From: Candolleomyces eurysporus
Taxonomy: Eukaryota > Basidiomycota > Agaricomycetes > Agaricales > Psathyrellaceae
Direction of reading: 5' to 3'
Assembly (NCBI GenBank): GCA_027579435.1
Contig: JANBPK010001367.1
Location: forward strand, 1-19,223
Length of the DNA stretch: 19,223 nt
Every line of letters starts with the position of its first letter. Position 1 is the stretch's first letter. Made by a program: the position numbers and the translations under genes. Shown here in pieces: positions 9,207 to 17,828 of the stretch. The notes below the pieces were generated by a model. It was not told the DNA's origin and searched no databases. It worked only from the letters and a program-made list of their open reading frames with translations.

Positions 9207-10189
9207 GATAATAAACTATAAAGTTGACGCAGTCTGAGTCTCTAAGTACAAGAATGACTATGCTATCGATAAGGTTCACGCAGTTTGAGAAGGAAAAGAG
9301 TTAGTACTACCACTCTAGGGACACGAGAGTTGAAGCTACTCGAGGCTGTCAACTTGAAGCCGCCCCAGTTGTATTATACCCTGACTGGAGAAGCTACTTG
9401 AATTGACGCCGTGCTAAAAGTCAGGCGGCTCGACTCAAGCGGCTTCAGAAAGTCTTATACCTTTTACACGCAACTGCCCGGACACTCAGGCGGCACGACC
9501 AGAGGGTCTAGGAATCAGGCGGCTTCACATTAATCAAGTACAAGTGCTGGAGCGGCACGAATGGTCTTTTGAAACGACGAAGTCCATGGCTGGTGGCGCA
9601 GCTGGGTGGCGGTGATAAACTCTGACGCGGCGCAAGGAACTGACGCGGCGCAAGGAACTGAAGCGGCTCAAGGATGAGTCAAGGGAATGACCAGACCAAC
9701 TGTTGGCATCGGGGAAAAAGGTGCAGGTGATGCCGGGCGAGGCAACCGTACCTGTCCAAGCGGCTTGAGACTAACAACGAGAGTAGGGGATGCAGAGCAA
9801 GGATGCCCGTCCACTCTCAATCATCAGTCGGCATCTCATGCGGCTTCACCAGAAAGGAAATGGTGATCTAAATTTGGCGTCCAGAGGCGCGCCTGACTCG
9901 CGCGGCTACAATCTTGGCGCGGCCTCTACCAATACCTGGTTCTATTTTCTCTTTATCTTTTGCTTGGACTCTTATTATTGGCTATGAATTTGTCTATCAC
10001 ATGTGTCTCTCTATCTATTTTTACGCGGCTCAAAGTAGTATATATACACGCTAACTACTGACTCGAGCGGCATCATTGTATCACTGTTGTTTTATCTTTA
10101 CTTGCGTTTTTATCGACGAATCTATCGAGCTTTTTCTGCATATATTTCACGCGGTGTGAACTATCAGTTGCATTGGAATCTTAGGATCT
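9207..10189 (+). other. Noncoding 3' region of the Ty3 element, GCGGC-rich
   Basis: No convincing gene. The stretch 9421-10080 holds 14 copies of GCGGC on the + strand and none of GCCGC, typically as AAGCGGCT, CAGGCGGC or GACGCGGCGC, often with CAAGG or CTCGACT nearby. A TATA-like GTATATATAC occurs at about 10038-10047. An 18-bp tandem repeat lies at 9622-9675. The start of the 3' LTR is uncertain and could include the last part of this region. Confidence 0.6.
9622..9675 (+). repeat. 18-bp tandem repeat, three units
   Basis: The unit CTGACGCGGCGCAAGGAA occurs exactly at 9622-9639 and 9640-9657. A third, diverged unit CTGAAGCGGCTCAAGGAT follows at 9658-9675. Each unit carries one GCGGC core. 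It lies in the noncoding 3' region of the Ty3 element. Confidence 0.9.
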
Positions 10190-10447
10190 TAAGCAGTCAT
10201 AAGGAGTGACTACTAAGAATAGGAACCTTACTAGCAGTACACTAGGGTACTTCTAGTTCTGTGGAGTGTATCAAAGAGAGAACAAGAGAACTTAGTATTC
10301 TTAATTCACTCTATAACCCCCACAAACTTGCACTTTGACTTTGTGCGGCCAGACTCTTGCACCGCTTGACTATACACAGCTTGCTTATAGGTTGTGGTTG
10401 GTGTTTTGTGTGTGTGTTTCTGAGCTCGGAAGCACCGATCTCATCAA
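10190..10447 (+). repeat. 3' LTR of the + strand Ty3 element, copy C (diverged)
   Basis: It aligns loosely with the 5' LTR segment 342-627. Matches are AAAGAGAGAA, CTCTATAACCCCCACA, TTGTGCGGCCAGACT, a GGTTGGTGTTTTGTGTG run and an end at ATCTCATCA (10439-10447) comparable with CATCA in the other LTR copies. Placement after the coding region in the same orientation fits a 3' LTR. The left border is a guess, and no clean polypurine tract is visible before it. Confidence 0.45.
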
Positions 10448-11124
10448 CGCCATAGTGAACGGGAGCGAATAATGCTAAGAGTAAGGTAATAGCGGACGAT
10501 AAAGGACGAGTGTTAGATCTGGAGCGGCATGGTTTTTCTGGGGGCNTCAACGCCTCTCTTATAAANGGGGACTGGGTTTCAGGCCACTTCAGTAAATGAC
10601 GGCATGTTTGTGGCTATTCTGTTTTATTTCTCCTATATGCCTCAAGCTGGGGACGGCTTAAATTTTGGTTTGGGGGAGATAGCACCGCTTACTGCATCAT
10701 AATTGAGACTTCAAAGAAATTTTCGCGTTTTAACTGTCTTATACTTACTAAAGTATGGGGCGGTGCAAGACTAAGTACTAAGATGGCTGGTATAGCTTAC
10801 TTTTAGTCAAGAAAGACTTGTCAACTCAGTCTGACAAGACTTAGTGAAATTTTGAGGCTTCTCACTCAGTAAAGACACAAGAAGGGTTGGTCAATTTAAG
10901 GAGACTGCTACACTGCTACACTATATAACTGGTACCAGTAAGTTATATAGGGAAAGAAAGACAAAAAGGAAAAGTTCGACAGATGATTGCTGCAAGAAAG
11001 ATGATAAAGCTGAAGGGGGTTGAACCCCGCAAAGGAAAGACACCCATGCCACTATGTTCCTCCACCATGACGACGACGATTTCAAGCAGCTTGGATAAGA
11101 GGGTTGGTCATTGACGAGATAGGG
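10448..11124. other. Gene-free stretch with a palindrome
   Basis: No gene supported. It contains TTTGGTTTGGGGGAGAT at about 10659-10675, which looks like a polypurine tract but has no LTR obviously following it. It also holds two N positions (10546, 10566), a doubled CTGCTACA at about 10905-10920, and the perfect palindrome reported separately. Part of the start (10448-10600) still resembles sequence after 341 in copy A. Confidence 0.5.
10921..10950. repeat. 30-bp palindrome with 10-bp arms
   Basis: CTATATAACT (10921-10930) and AGTTATATAG (10941-10950) are exact reverse complements, separated by 10 bp. Within it ACTGGTACCAGT (10928-10939) is itself a perfect 12-bp palindrome, so two alternative hairpins are possible. 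Function unknown; no gene boundary is directly adjacent. Confidence 0.85.
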
Positions 11125-11355
11125 CTACTTGCCAGACTGAAAGCCTTTCCGAGGAGAATGGCGGGGATGAACGGAGGACTCAACAGTAGAAGCGGGGACT
11201 GGAGGTGGCACAGTCTGGCTTGTAACAGCGGGAGGAGGGGGCAAAGGCAGAGTACTGGAACCCTCTTCCTGGTTGTCGTGATCCTCAGTGGTAAGTTGAA
11301 GTACAGCAGCCACGTCTAACTCGCTAAAAGAAGTCTGTGGAGTCTCAAAAGGTGT

Positions 11356-11408
11356 CTGATAAGAACAAATAATCAGCAGAAAGAGGATAAGAAAGCAGAA
11401 GGACTGAC
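11356..11408 (-). other. Intron of the MITE-split gene
   Basis: Minus-strand GTCAGT donor and TTGTTCTTATCAG acceptor, 53 bp, phase 0 (GAA before, ACA after). The unspliced frame stops inside it (TGA). The size matches the hAT introns. Confidence 0.75.
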
Positions 11409-11597
11409 TTCGTAGCCTCCCGGCACCAAGTCACCCTTGTGGAGTTCACCTTCGGTGTGAGTCAGCAGCATTGACTTGTAGGGCAGCATTTGGAGTCTGG
11501 TCGGAACCACGTCCATCGCGTCGTCAGAGACATACAACAGGCTCCCGAGATCATCTTCGGCTGAGGGCGGGTTGTAAAGGATTGACGACTCGTAGTC

Positions 11598-11613
11598 GGT
11601 AGTCCGGTAGTCC
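11598..11613 (-). repeat. 8-bp tandem duplication causing a frameshift
   Basis: GGTAGTCC is present twice in a row (11598-11605, 11606-11613). Removing one copy joins the two overlapping minus-strand frames of the unknown gene, so the duplication is the lesion. Confidence 0.85.
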
Positions 11614-11840
11614 AATGATACTCAGTAGCCTCTGGAGCCTGTGCTGTTGTGTTGAGCCTCTGTGGAAACAGCATCAGGGTGTTGAGAGGCACGTCCTTTG
11701 CATACTCCAGGACTTCCTGGAAATCTTTGACATTTCGGGCGTAGTCGTTTAGCCCGGCATCACCACAGTTTGAGTAGACCCGTTGGAGAACGAGCAAGAG
11801 TGTGCTGAGTTTGGCTTCTGTCATCTTTTGGAGGTCCTCA

Positions 11841-12112
11841 CACTGCGGATTTTAATGTGTTTGTTCAATGAGCACATCTAGAGCAAATCAGGTGCAAGGA
11901 ATGCATTTGTTTACAGTTTGTGTCCAATGTGCCTATATTGGACACATATTGAGCAAAGTTTTAGTGGTGGCAGAAGGAGGTCAGACACATGCAATGCAAA
12001 TTTGAATTTGCCTAGCCTGAACATTTGTATTGCAAATTGTAGACAAAGTCAACCCTTGCATTTGGTTTGCTTAAAGTGTGCTCCTTGAACAAACACATCA
12101 AAAACCACAGTG
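11841..12112. mobile_element. CACTG-ended MITE (CACTA-like), 272 bp
   Basis: The left end at 11841 begins CACTGCGGATTTTAATGTG. The right end at 12112, reverse-complemented, begins CACTGTGGTTTTTGATGTG. The first 36 positions differ at four sites, and similarity continues loosely for about 25 more. TCA flanks both sides (11838-11840 and 12113-12115), a 3-bp target duplication. Terminal CACTG with a 3-bp duplication is the pattern of CACTA/EnSpm elements. There is no ORF, so it is non-autonomous. An internal inverted repeat, TGTGTCCAAT (11919-11928) and ATTGGACACA (11937-11946), and the GCAAATTTGAATTTGC palindrome (11996-12011) add hairpin potential. It is inserted in the coding start of the minus-strand gene. 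Confidence 0.85.
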
Positions 12113-12146
12113 TCAGCATGTGAAGCGGCTATTTGTGCCATAGCGC

Positions 12147-12480
12147 TGATGTGCAGGTAGCGAACTAGGGCTCTCTGACCAACCAAACTATAGAACTCAA
12201 ACACACACACACAACCACAACAACACAACACACCAAATACCTTTGTGAAGATAAAGGCGGGCAAGGGGTATAGGTAAAAGCTCTAAGTCAAGTCGACAGA
12301 GGCTTCTAGAACTCTTCTTGTACGATTGCAAGTTCGANGGGGGAGCTAAGGCTCAACCAGCAACGATAGAAATGCTTCGCGAAGCGACTTTGCTAACACA
12401 TGGTAAGATTCGAGATACGACGGATAACTTTGCAAACAGAGGACACGGCCTCGAGCAACTTTAACGCAAGAACGATTCGA
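12147..12480 (-). repeat. Minus-strand LTR, copy D
   Basis: Positions 12147-12403 match 18965-19223 almost exactly: 9 substitutions plus two N sites. Reading on the minus strand it ends CTGCACATCA at 12147. Homology to copy A (1-341) continues to about 12480. The upper border is not defined and may extend to about 12650, where an AT-rich ATATATATATG tract occurs. With LTR E it fits the 3' LTR of a minus-strand element. A CA microsatellite lies at about 12201-12212. N at 12338 is extra relative to copy E. Confidence 0.85.
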
Positions 12481-12808
12481 TAAAACGCAAGTGACACGAC
12501 TCTGATTGACTTTGCAAACTTAAACACTCTTTTCTCGATAACAGATGGCTCTCGTAGATTCCTGGGAACATGGTCCCGACACGAAATACAAATGCTAGCT
12601 ACCCGCTAATGCTATAATAGATAAAACAAAAACATATATATATGTAATTATTGTTTGGCAAACAGACAGAGAAGCAAACAGATGACAGAGACAGAGAGAG
12701 ATAAGAAACACAATCACATGAGGGTATCAAAGGCCGAGAGTTGAGTCTCAAACTTTAGAACGCAGTCCAGGCTCTTCACAAACCTGTTCTGGATGCGGCT
12801 GTTATCAA
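12481..12808 (-). other. Interior of the minus-strand element, left of the hAT
   Basis: It contains an AT-rich tract (12632-12650) and a purine-rich stretch (12656-12712, AGACAGAG repeats). On the minus strand it holds the end of an ORF interrupted by the hAT: after the target site the frame reads LDNSRIQNRFVKSL and stops at TGA 12716-12714. No other gene is seen. Confidence 0.45.
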
Positions 12809-12816
12809 GTCCACAT
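12809..12816 (+). repeat. hAT target site duplication, left
   Basis: GTCCACAT here and again at 17118-17125, exact, flanking the terminal inverted repeats. Eight base pairs is the length typical of hAT elements. Confidence 0.95.
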
Positions 12817-12936
12817 TAGTGTTGCCGCAAGGTGAGGTACCTTAAGGTCAAGGGACCTTGAGGTCTGGCACCTTCCTTTTCTGTCGACCTTGAGGTTTTC
12901 TCAAGGTACCTTGAGGTCATCAACCGAAATTTCCCA
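12817..12936 (+). repeat. hAT left TIR and subterminal repeats
   Basis: After the 17-bp inverted repeat come GGTACCTTAAGGTCAAGG, GGACCTTGAGGTCTGG, CGACCTTGAGG, TTCTCAAGGT and ACCTTGAGGTCATC. The same words occur at the right end in both orientations. Clustered subterminal repeats are where hAT transposases are known to bind; that role is inferred here. Confidence 0.85.
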
Positions 12937-13314
12937 TCTGCCAAACGGGAAGCAGGCATCACTAGTTCATGATGACGTAGTGCAGTGGCTAGTGTAGTTT
13001 CGACGTGCGCTTAATTGTGCGCAATGGCTTCTCCGTTCTCCTCATCCCTCTGCCTGTTCATCTCTACTTTTCAAGGGGACTCCTGTATAGCTATGTATAG
13101 GGGTAGTCAGGGTCGCCCATATCTGTTCCTGTGCCTGGTTGCAGCTGAGATATGCTCCACCAGAAATTTCAGCTGTATTTTTTGTTTCTCTGCCCATATG
13201 TTTGCCAGATAACGCTTTCAGTGCCTTGAAACGCTGAAAATTTCTTCGAAAAAGGTACAGAGCTCGAATCTCATGTTCCTGAGGACTTCCAGATAGACCG
13301 TAGCTTTTTCTGAG

Positions 13315-13320
13315 TATAAA
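13315..13320 (+). promoter_or_regulatory. Probable TATA box of the hAT transposase
   Basis: TATAAA lies 63-68 bp upstream of the transposase ATG at 13383, a sensible distance for a fungal promoter with a short leader. Confidence 0.45.
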
Positions 13321-13382
13321 TTAACAGCAATCGAGGATGAGCCTCATAAGTTCATTTTGCCGGGCTCTTCACTCTTTGCAGA

Positions 13383-16300
13383 ATGCCTGCCTCTACCAAT
13401 CTTACCCTGTGCTCCATATGTCAATTGAGACCAGGGGAATGTCTCTGTCTTCACACATCCCCCTTTCAAACACCAAACCAAACTGTTCATCCCTTCGCTT
13501 TTCCCCCAACTTCCTTTGGGCACCCATCAACTTCTCCTGGGCCATATCTTCACCAATCTGGAGCATATTCGCAGCCTGGAACTCCTGATTCTTGGCATCG
13601 CTTGTCAGCTGGACCGCCACACTTTACCGAAGCCTTCCAGCACAACACCCAGACGCCATATCATGGCATTGGATCTAATGCACCCCTAGTACAACGGATC
13701 CAGTTCTCGAACACGTTTGCTGGTACCTACTTGCCCCATGGAGCGCCTCACATTCCCCCATCATCTACTCAGCCAGCCTCTTCAGCTTCTCGTGGTGAAA
13801 AACGACGCAATACGTCTGGAACAGCTCAAAACTCATCAAAGCGACGGCGTGTGCAAGCCTCCGAGAAGGAGAATCAACCACCGCCCACTCAGACTCAGCA
13901 GCCAGCCGCGCAATCACGGCAAGGCCCCTCGCTGCCGTCCGTACCTGGAATTGGCCCTTCATCCAACATAATCGCGCCCGAATTCAATTTTCACTCAGCC
14001 TATGGATCTATTGTCAAAAAGCACCACGCCAACGAAAAGCACGATACCGAAAAAGCGACAGATGTCTGGTGGTTTACCATTGCTCTTGAGAAGAAAGAGC
14101 GGCCGACTTCACTTCCTGATACATCCAAAACCTATTTCAAGAAGCAACCGGACGATAAGAAGTACAAGGGTTTGGGCTGTCGGCTCTGTCCGTGAGTAAT
14201 TACCTCTTTGTTACGATTGTTCTGCAGTAACAGCATGTCATTTTTAGCTTGAAACAGATGAATGTCTGGCAGAACGTGGATGGGCAGACAGAATGCATAC
14301 GCAAGCACCTCAAGAAGCATCATGCCTTGTTATGGCGTGAATTGGTGCTTTCCAACAAGCTTAAGGGATGGGAAAAGGTAGATCAGCCAAAATCAACACC
14401 TCAAGGGCCTATGTATGACCCTGACGAGTTTACGCTCACCGGATTTTACGAGCGACTTGTCTGCTGGATTGTGGCAGATGATCAGGTGAGCGGTTTGACT
14501 CTTTAATTCGTTTATGCAAGTATTCACTTACTCTCCATTTCTAGTCTATAAATGTTATAGAATCCCCTGAGCTTCGAGATCTACTGTTGTATCTTGGAAC
14601 TCAGCTCGATCCATCTGACCTGCCGCACCGTACAAAGATAGCAGATATGATTTTTGAGTGCTTTGTAGCCATCTGGGATGCCGTCCGTGATGATTTGAAG
14701 GTTTGTTTCTTGTTTTGTGAAGTGTCTTCTCATCGATCCGTTAACAACTTGCGCAGAATTCACCAGGCCGAGTCTCCTTGACGTCTGATATGTGGTCGGC
14801 AAAATCACTTGACCCATACATGGCCGTTACAGCACACTACGTCACTGAAAAGGATGGGCGCCTTGAGCTACGGTCAAGGCTCATTGCATTCCGTTGTGTC
14901 AATGGCAGACATGATGGTGAGAATCTAGGCGATGTGTTCTATGGTATCATCAAAGAGTGGGGTATTTTACACAAGGTGAGTGTCGTACAGCTCATAACAG
15001 TCAACCCAAGCTTAGATTTTCAGCAGTTGGGTACTGTGACTCTCGACAATGCATCAAATTGTAATACCATGATGCAAAGGTTTGCAAGTTTGCTTCGTGG
15101 TGACAAGATCGAATTTAAAGTTGAGGGAAGTAGAATCAGGTTCGTAATTTTGCTCTGGAACGAGCTTGATATGATTTAGTCAACTGAAATACCTCCAGAT
15201 GCTTTCCTCACATTGTCAATCTATGTGTGAAGGCTGGACTTCGGCGGTTGGCGCGGGTGGGAGCTGAAGAGCTTCCTGATATCACGGAGGACTCTGATGC
15301 CTTTTTAGATGCCTTACAAGCCGATCTGGCCCTTGACACTGGGGACAGCATTTCCGAAGATGTTGTTTGCCTTGCACGCAGGCTTTTGAATGTATTAAGG
15401 GCCTCTGGCCAGCGCCTCGACGACCTCTCAGCAATAATACGAGAGGGATGGGAGAAAGGTTGGTGGACACCAGAAGAAGTCCCGGATCATGTTCCGCTGC
15501 GAGATATGGATGTTAAATGGTCGTCTACCTTTCTGATGATCGATCGGTTGCTTGAAATCTATCCAGTAAGTCAATCCAATTTGACTATTCTTTAAATTTT
15601 CGTTAACATTTGAGGTTCAACCATTAGGCAGTTAAGAGACTGCTTAACTCCGATAAATATGAAGATATCCAGTACTACCTTCTCTCCGATGACGAATTGC
15701 ATCGACTCGATCAAATCCGCCGCTTCCTATACATTCCACACACGATCCAGGAGGCCGTCTCTGCCGACCAAACTCCAACACTCCCCATCACTCTTCCAGC
15801 TTATGAGAATCTTCTCCAAATGCTGAAGGACTTCAAAGTTCAAGAGCCAGAAATTGCGCACGGTGTTCAAGCATCAATTGAAAAGTTGCAGGAATACTTG
15901 GAAAAGACTCGGCGTACAAGAATCTATGCCATTGCCATGAGTTTGTCGTCCCCCTTTCAATACAGTGATTTCAACTCAACAAAATACATTTACTAGTTAT
16001 TAACCCAACTATCAAGCTCAAGTGGCTGGAGGAACATTGGGAGAATGACGACCTACAAGCCGCAAAGAAATGGATGATTGAATCGGTAAATACATTTATC
16101 ACATTTAACCTGCTCATGAACTCTCAACTATCATTGACTCAGATGGCGGAGTACCAGCGTAGAATCCGTGAGCAAACACAACACTCGGTTGTCATTCCCC
16201 AAAAAGTCAGCACACGTACCATTCATCGACCTCAAGCTTCGAAAGCCGCAAAGAAGCAGTGAAATGCGATGGCGCTCGTCAACTCAATCAAACGTACCAT

Positions 16301-16931
16301 TTCGAGCACCAGTATCAGTAGCGACACAAGCTCAACGTCCGAAAATTCAGCTTCTGTCTTGCAGAGCACTCAATCAACACCAGAGAATAGAGAAGAAGAG
16401 CTAGCAGCACTTTTGGAAAACGACATGAGGCTGGCCAAGGATGCTTTCGAACGTTACTGCAACGAAGGCATCCTCGATGATCCCGATGCTCTTGAGGACT
16501 TTGATCTTATTCGGTGGTGGGAGGTACGTCATTTTGACACCTTAATTTCGATTTCATTGAGACTGAAACACTATCAGCTCAAGCGGCACGACCACAAGCT
16601 TGTATATCGCGTCGCATTGGACGTCATGCCTGCTCAGGCTTCGGCTGTGCCATCAGAGCGAGTTTTCTCTTCCGCAAAGGAAACTGACACGCTACGAAGG
16701 AATGGGATCTCCCCTTTGATGATGGAGGTACTTCAGATTTCAAAATTTGCGTACAAGTCGGAAAGATTGGACTTTCGCAATGATTGGGTGGCAAGCAAGG
16801 AAGTGCTCGCCGAAATCAAAGCAGTCGATGTTGATCGAGATGTTCTGCTCGGCTTGCTCGAAAACCGTGAGCTTGAGAAGCTCTCAGACTTGATATCTTC
16901 AACCTATGATAATAATCAGATATTTTCTTAG
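13383..16931 (+). pseudogene. hAT transposase gene, ten exons, one premature TGA
   Basis: Exons: 13383-14191, 14248-14485, 14545-14700, 14757-14975, 15024-15139, 15199-15565, 15628-15940, 15997-16085, 16143-16523, 16578-16931. All nine introns are GT...AG, 48-62 bp, and all phases agree, giving 1013 codons. The N-terminus is Pro/Ser-rich with SKRRR (possible nuclear signal). The BED-type finger has C266-x2-C269 and H290/H294, split by intron 1. hAT core features are D412 in LTSDMW, D482 in TLDNAS, the C514-x2-H517 motif in RCFPHIVNL, and a candidate catalytic Glu in HTIQEAVSAD (about 677). The C-terminal dimerisation motif VPSERVFSSAKETDTLRR is in exon 10. TGA at 16260-16262 (codon 809), probably once CGA, cuts off that domain. 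Otherwise intact, so recently active is plausible. Confidence 0.9.
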
Positions 16932-16997
16932 TACAATCTGTATTCTACCGCTAAATGTTCAGCTACATGAGTAACTCGGACTGAATCTGGGATGGTT

Positions 16998-17117
16998 TGG
17001 GTGAACGTCTGGATTAAGGAACTGACGTGGGAACCGACCTTAAGGTCAGCTCAAGGTCTCTCAAGGTACGCCACCAAATACCTTGAGGTCCCTTGGCCTT
17101 ACCTTGCGGCAACACTA
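16998..17117 (+). repeat. hAT right TIR and subterminal repeats
   Basis: It holds CGACCTTAAGGTCAG, GCTCAAGGTCT, TCTCAAGGTACG and ATACCTTGAGGTCCC before the terminal CCTTGCGGCAACACTA. These mirror the words at the left end. The last 17 bp are the inverted repeat. Confidence 0.85.
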
Positions 17118-17125
17118 GTCCACAT
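17118..17125 (+). repeat. hAT target site duplication, right
   Basis: GTCCACAT, identical to 12809-12816, directly after the terminal CTA of the transposon. Confidence 0.95.
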
Positions 17126-17465
17126 GGATATTCACCGAGGATTGCTCCCGGAGAGCTCGCTCTTCCATTCGCGAACCCAAGCCAATGAATTGATCCGAGT
17201 TTTGGGTCCTTGGCTCCACCAAGTCACACTGCTTCACTACTCTGCTGACTCTTTCCTTCTCTTGGCTGTGGACAGGCTGACTGAGCTCCAGGTTGATGAC
17301 CACATAAGCTTTAGTTGTACTTTCCGGTTTTCCAAGCAGGTTCATGAACTTCAGATTAGCTGTCTGATATTGATCACTGCTTCCGTTCCTTCCAATTCTG
17401 GTCATGTCAACGCTTATTGACTTAGCAGATTGCTCATCAATTCTCGAAGCCACCGGCCGCTTCAT
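17126..17465 (-). pseudogene. Unknown minus-strand ORF interrupted by the hAT
   Basis: ATG at 17465 opens a frame (MKRPVASRIDEQSAKS) that runs to the transposon edge (SVNIHVD). A second minus frame from about 17240 (KDPKLGSIHWLGFANGRASS...) also crosses the target site. Once the hAT and one target copy are skipped it continues as LDNSRIQNRFVKSLDCVLKF to a TGA at 12716-12714. Both frames look protein-like, so a frameshift or an undetected intron probably lies between 17300 and 17220. No family recognised. It belongs to the interior of the minus-strand LTR element. Confidence 0.4.
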
Positions 17466-17828
17466 GAAGTCTTCTGCTTAGTGAGTGTCAGGGCAAATTC
17501 CCTTATAATGTGCACAACTCCCCCTAGCATCATACCTTGCCAGGTCAGGCATGCTAGTTAGACTTCGAATAGTATGACTGCGTTTCAGATACGTTTGCGA
17601 GACCTTTGTGAACTTGAAGTGTCATCACAGAACCGTCTTACTCAGCATTCTTTCGTGCTCCGGGGCGTCTGCTTAGTTGACAGTCAGGGATAACTCCAAC
17701 TCTCATGTTTCCGTTCCTTCAAGAAGATCTCATTAATTATTGAAGTCGGTTCGCGAACTTTACGATTAGATTCGCGAATTTAGGAGGGTGTCTATGCAGA
17801 CGGCGTATCAGCGTGGAGGTTTAGGACG
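17466..17828. other. Gene-free stretch with a dispersed repeat
   Basis: No gene supported. TCTGCTTAGT...GTCAGGG occurs at about 17472-17491 and again at about 17668-17688, roughly 195 bp apart in the same orientation. TCGCGAA motifs occur at about 17752 and 17772. Otherwise unremarkable. Confidence 0.4.

Larger units (their letters stand above)
11125..12141 (-). pseudogene. Two-exon gene of unknown function split by a MITE
   Basis: The start is ATG at 12141-12139 (MAQIAASHA). The frame is interrupted after nine codons by the MITE at 11841-12112; skipping it with one TCA target copy gives in-frame DLQKMTEAKLSTLL. Exon 1 continues to 11409 with an 8-bp duplication (11598-11613) that shifts the frame; on its far side the protein reads DYESSILYNPPSAEDD and ends GGYE. 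An intron at 11408-11356 (GTCAGT...TTATCAG, 53 bp) joins in phase 0 to TPFETPQTSFSELD. Exon 2 is Pro-rich (PLPPPPAV) and ends PRKGFQSGK at 11125. I do not recognise the family; no membrane segment or signal peptide is evident. The ATG at 11824 is the first start left downstream of the MITE. The ATG lies 5 bp past the end of a minus-strand LTR. Confidence 0.7.
12817..17117 (+). mobile_element. hAT transposon, 4301 bp, nearly complete
   Basis: Terminal inverted repeats start TAGTGTTGCCGCAAGGT at 12817 and, reverse-complemented, at 17117, identical for 17 bp. They are flanked by an exact 8-bp duplication. Subterminal regions hold several ACCTTGAG/CTCAAGGT and ACCTTAAGGT words. The element encodes one multi-exon transposase on the + strand with BED finger, catalytic and C-terminal dimerisation regions. 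Ends and target duplication look fresh; one in-frame TGA in the transposase is the only lesion seen. It sits inside the interior of a minus-strand LTR element, so it is younger than that insertion. Confidence 0.95.

Noticed and set aside
10659..10675. TTTGGTTTGGGGGAGAT as the polypurine tract of the + element
   Set aside because: It lies after, not before, the best 3' LTR candidate, and no LTR-like sequence follows it.
13015..13212. Small ORF upstream of the hAT transposase
   Set aside because: No splice connection or motif. The TATA box and ATG of the transposase lie downstream; it is probably chance in the leader.
16151..16306. An intron that would skip the hAT TGA at 16260
   Set aside because: The only length compatible with frame is 156 bp with weak sites (GTACCA, TTCGAG), unlike the other nine introns of 48-62 bp. 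Other donors such as 16168 do not keep the frame.
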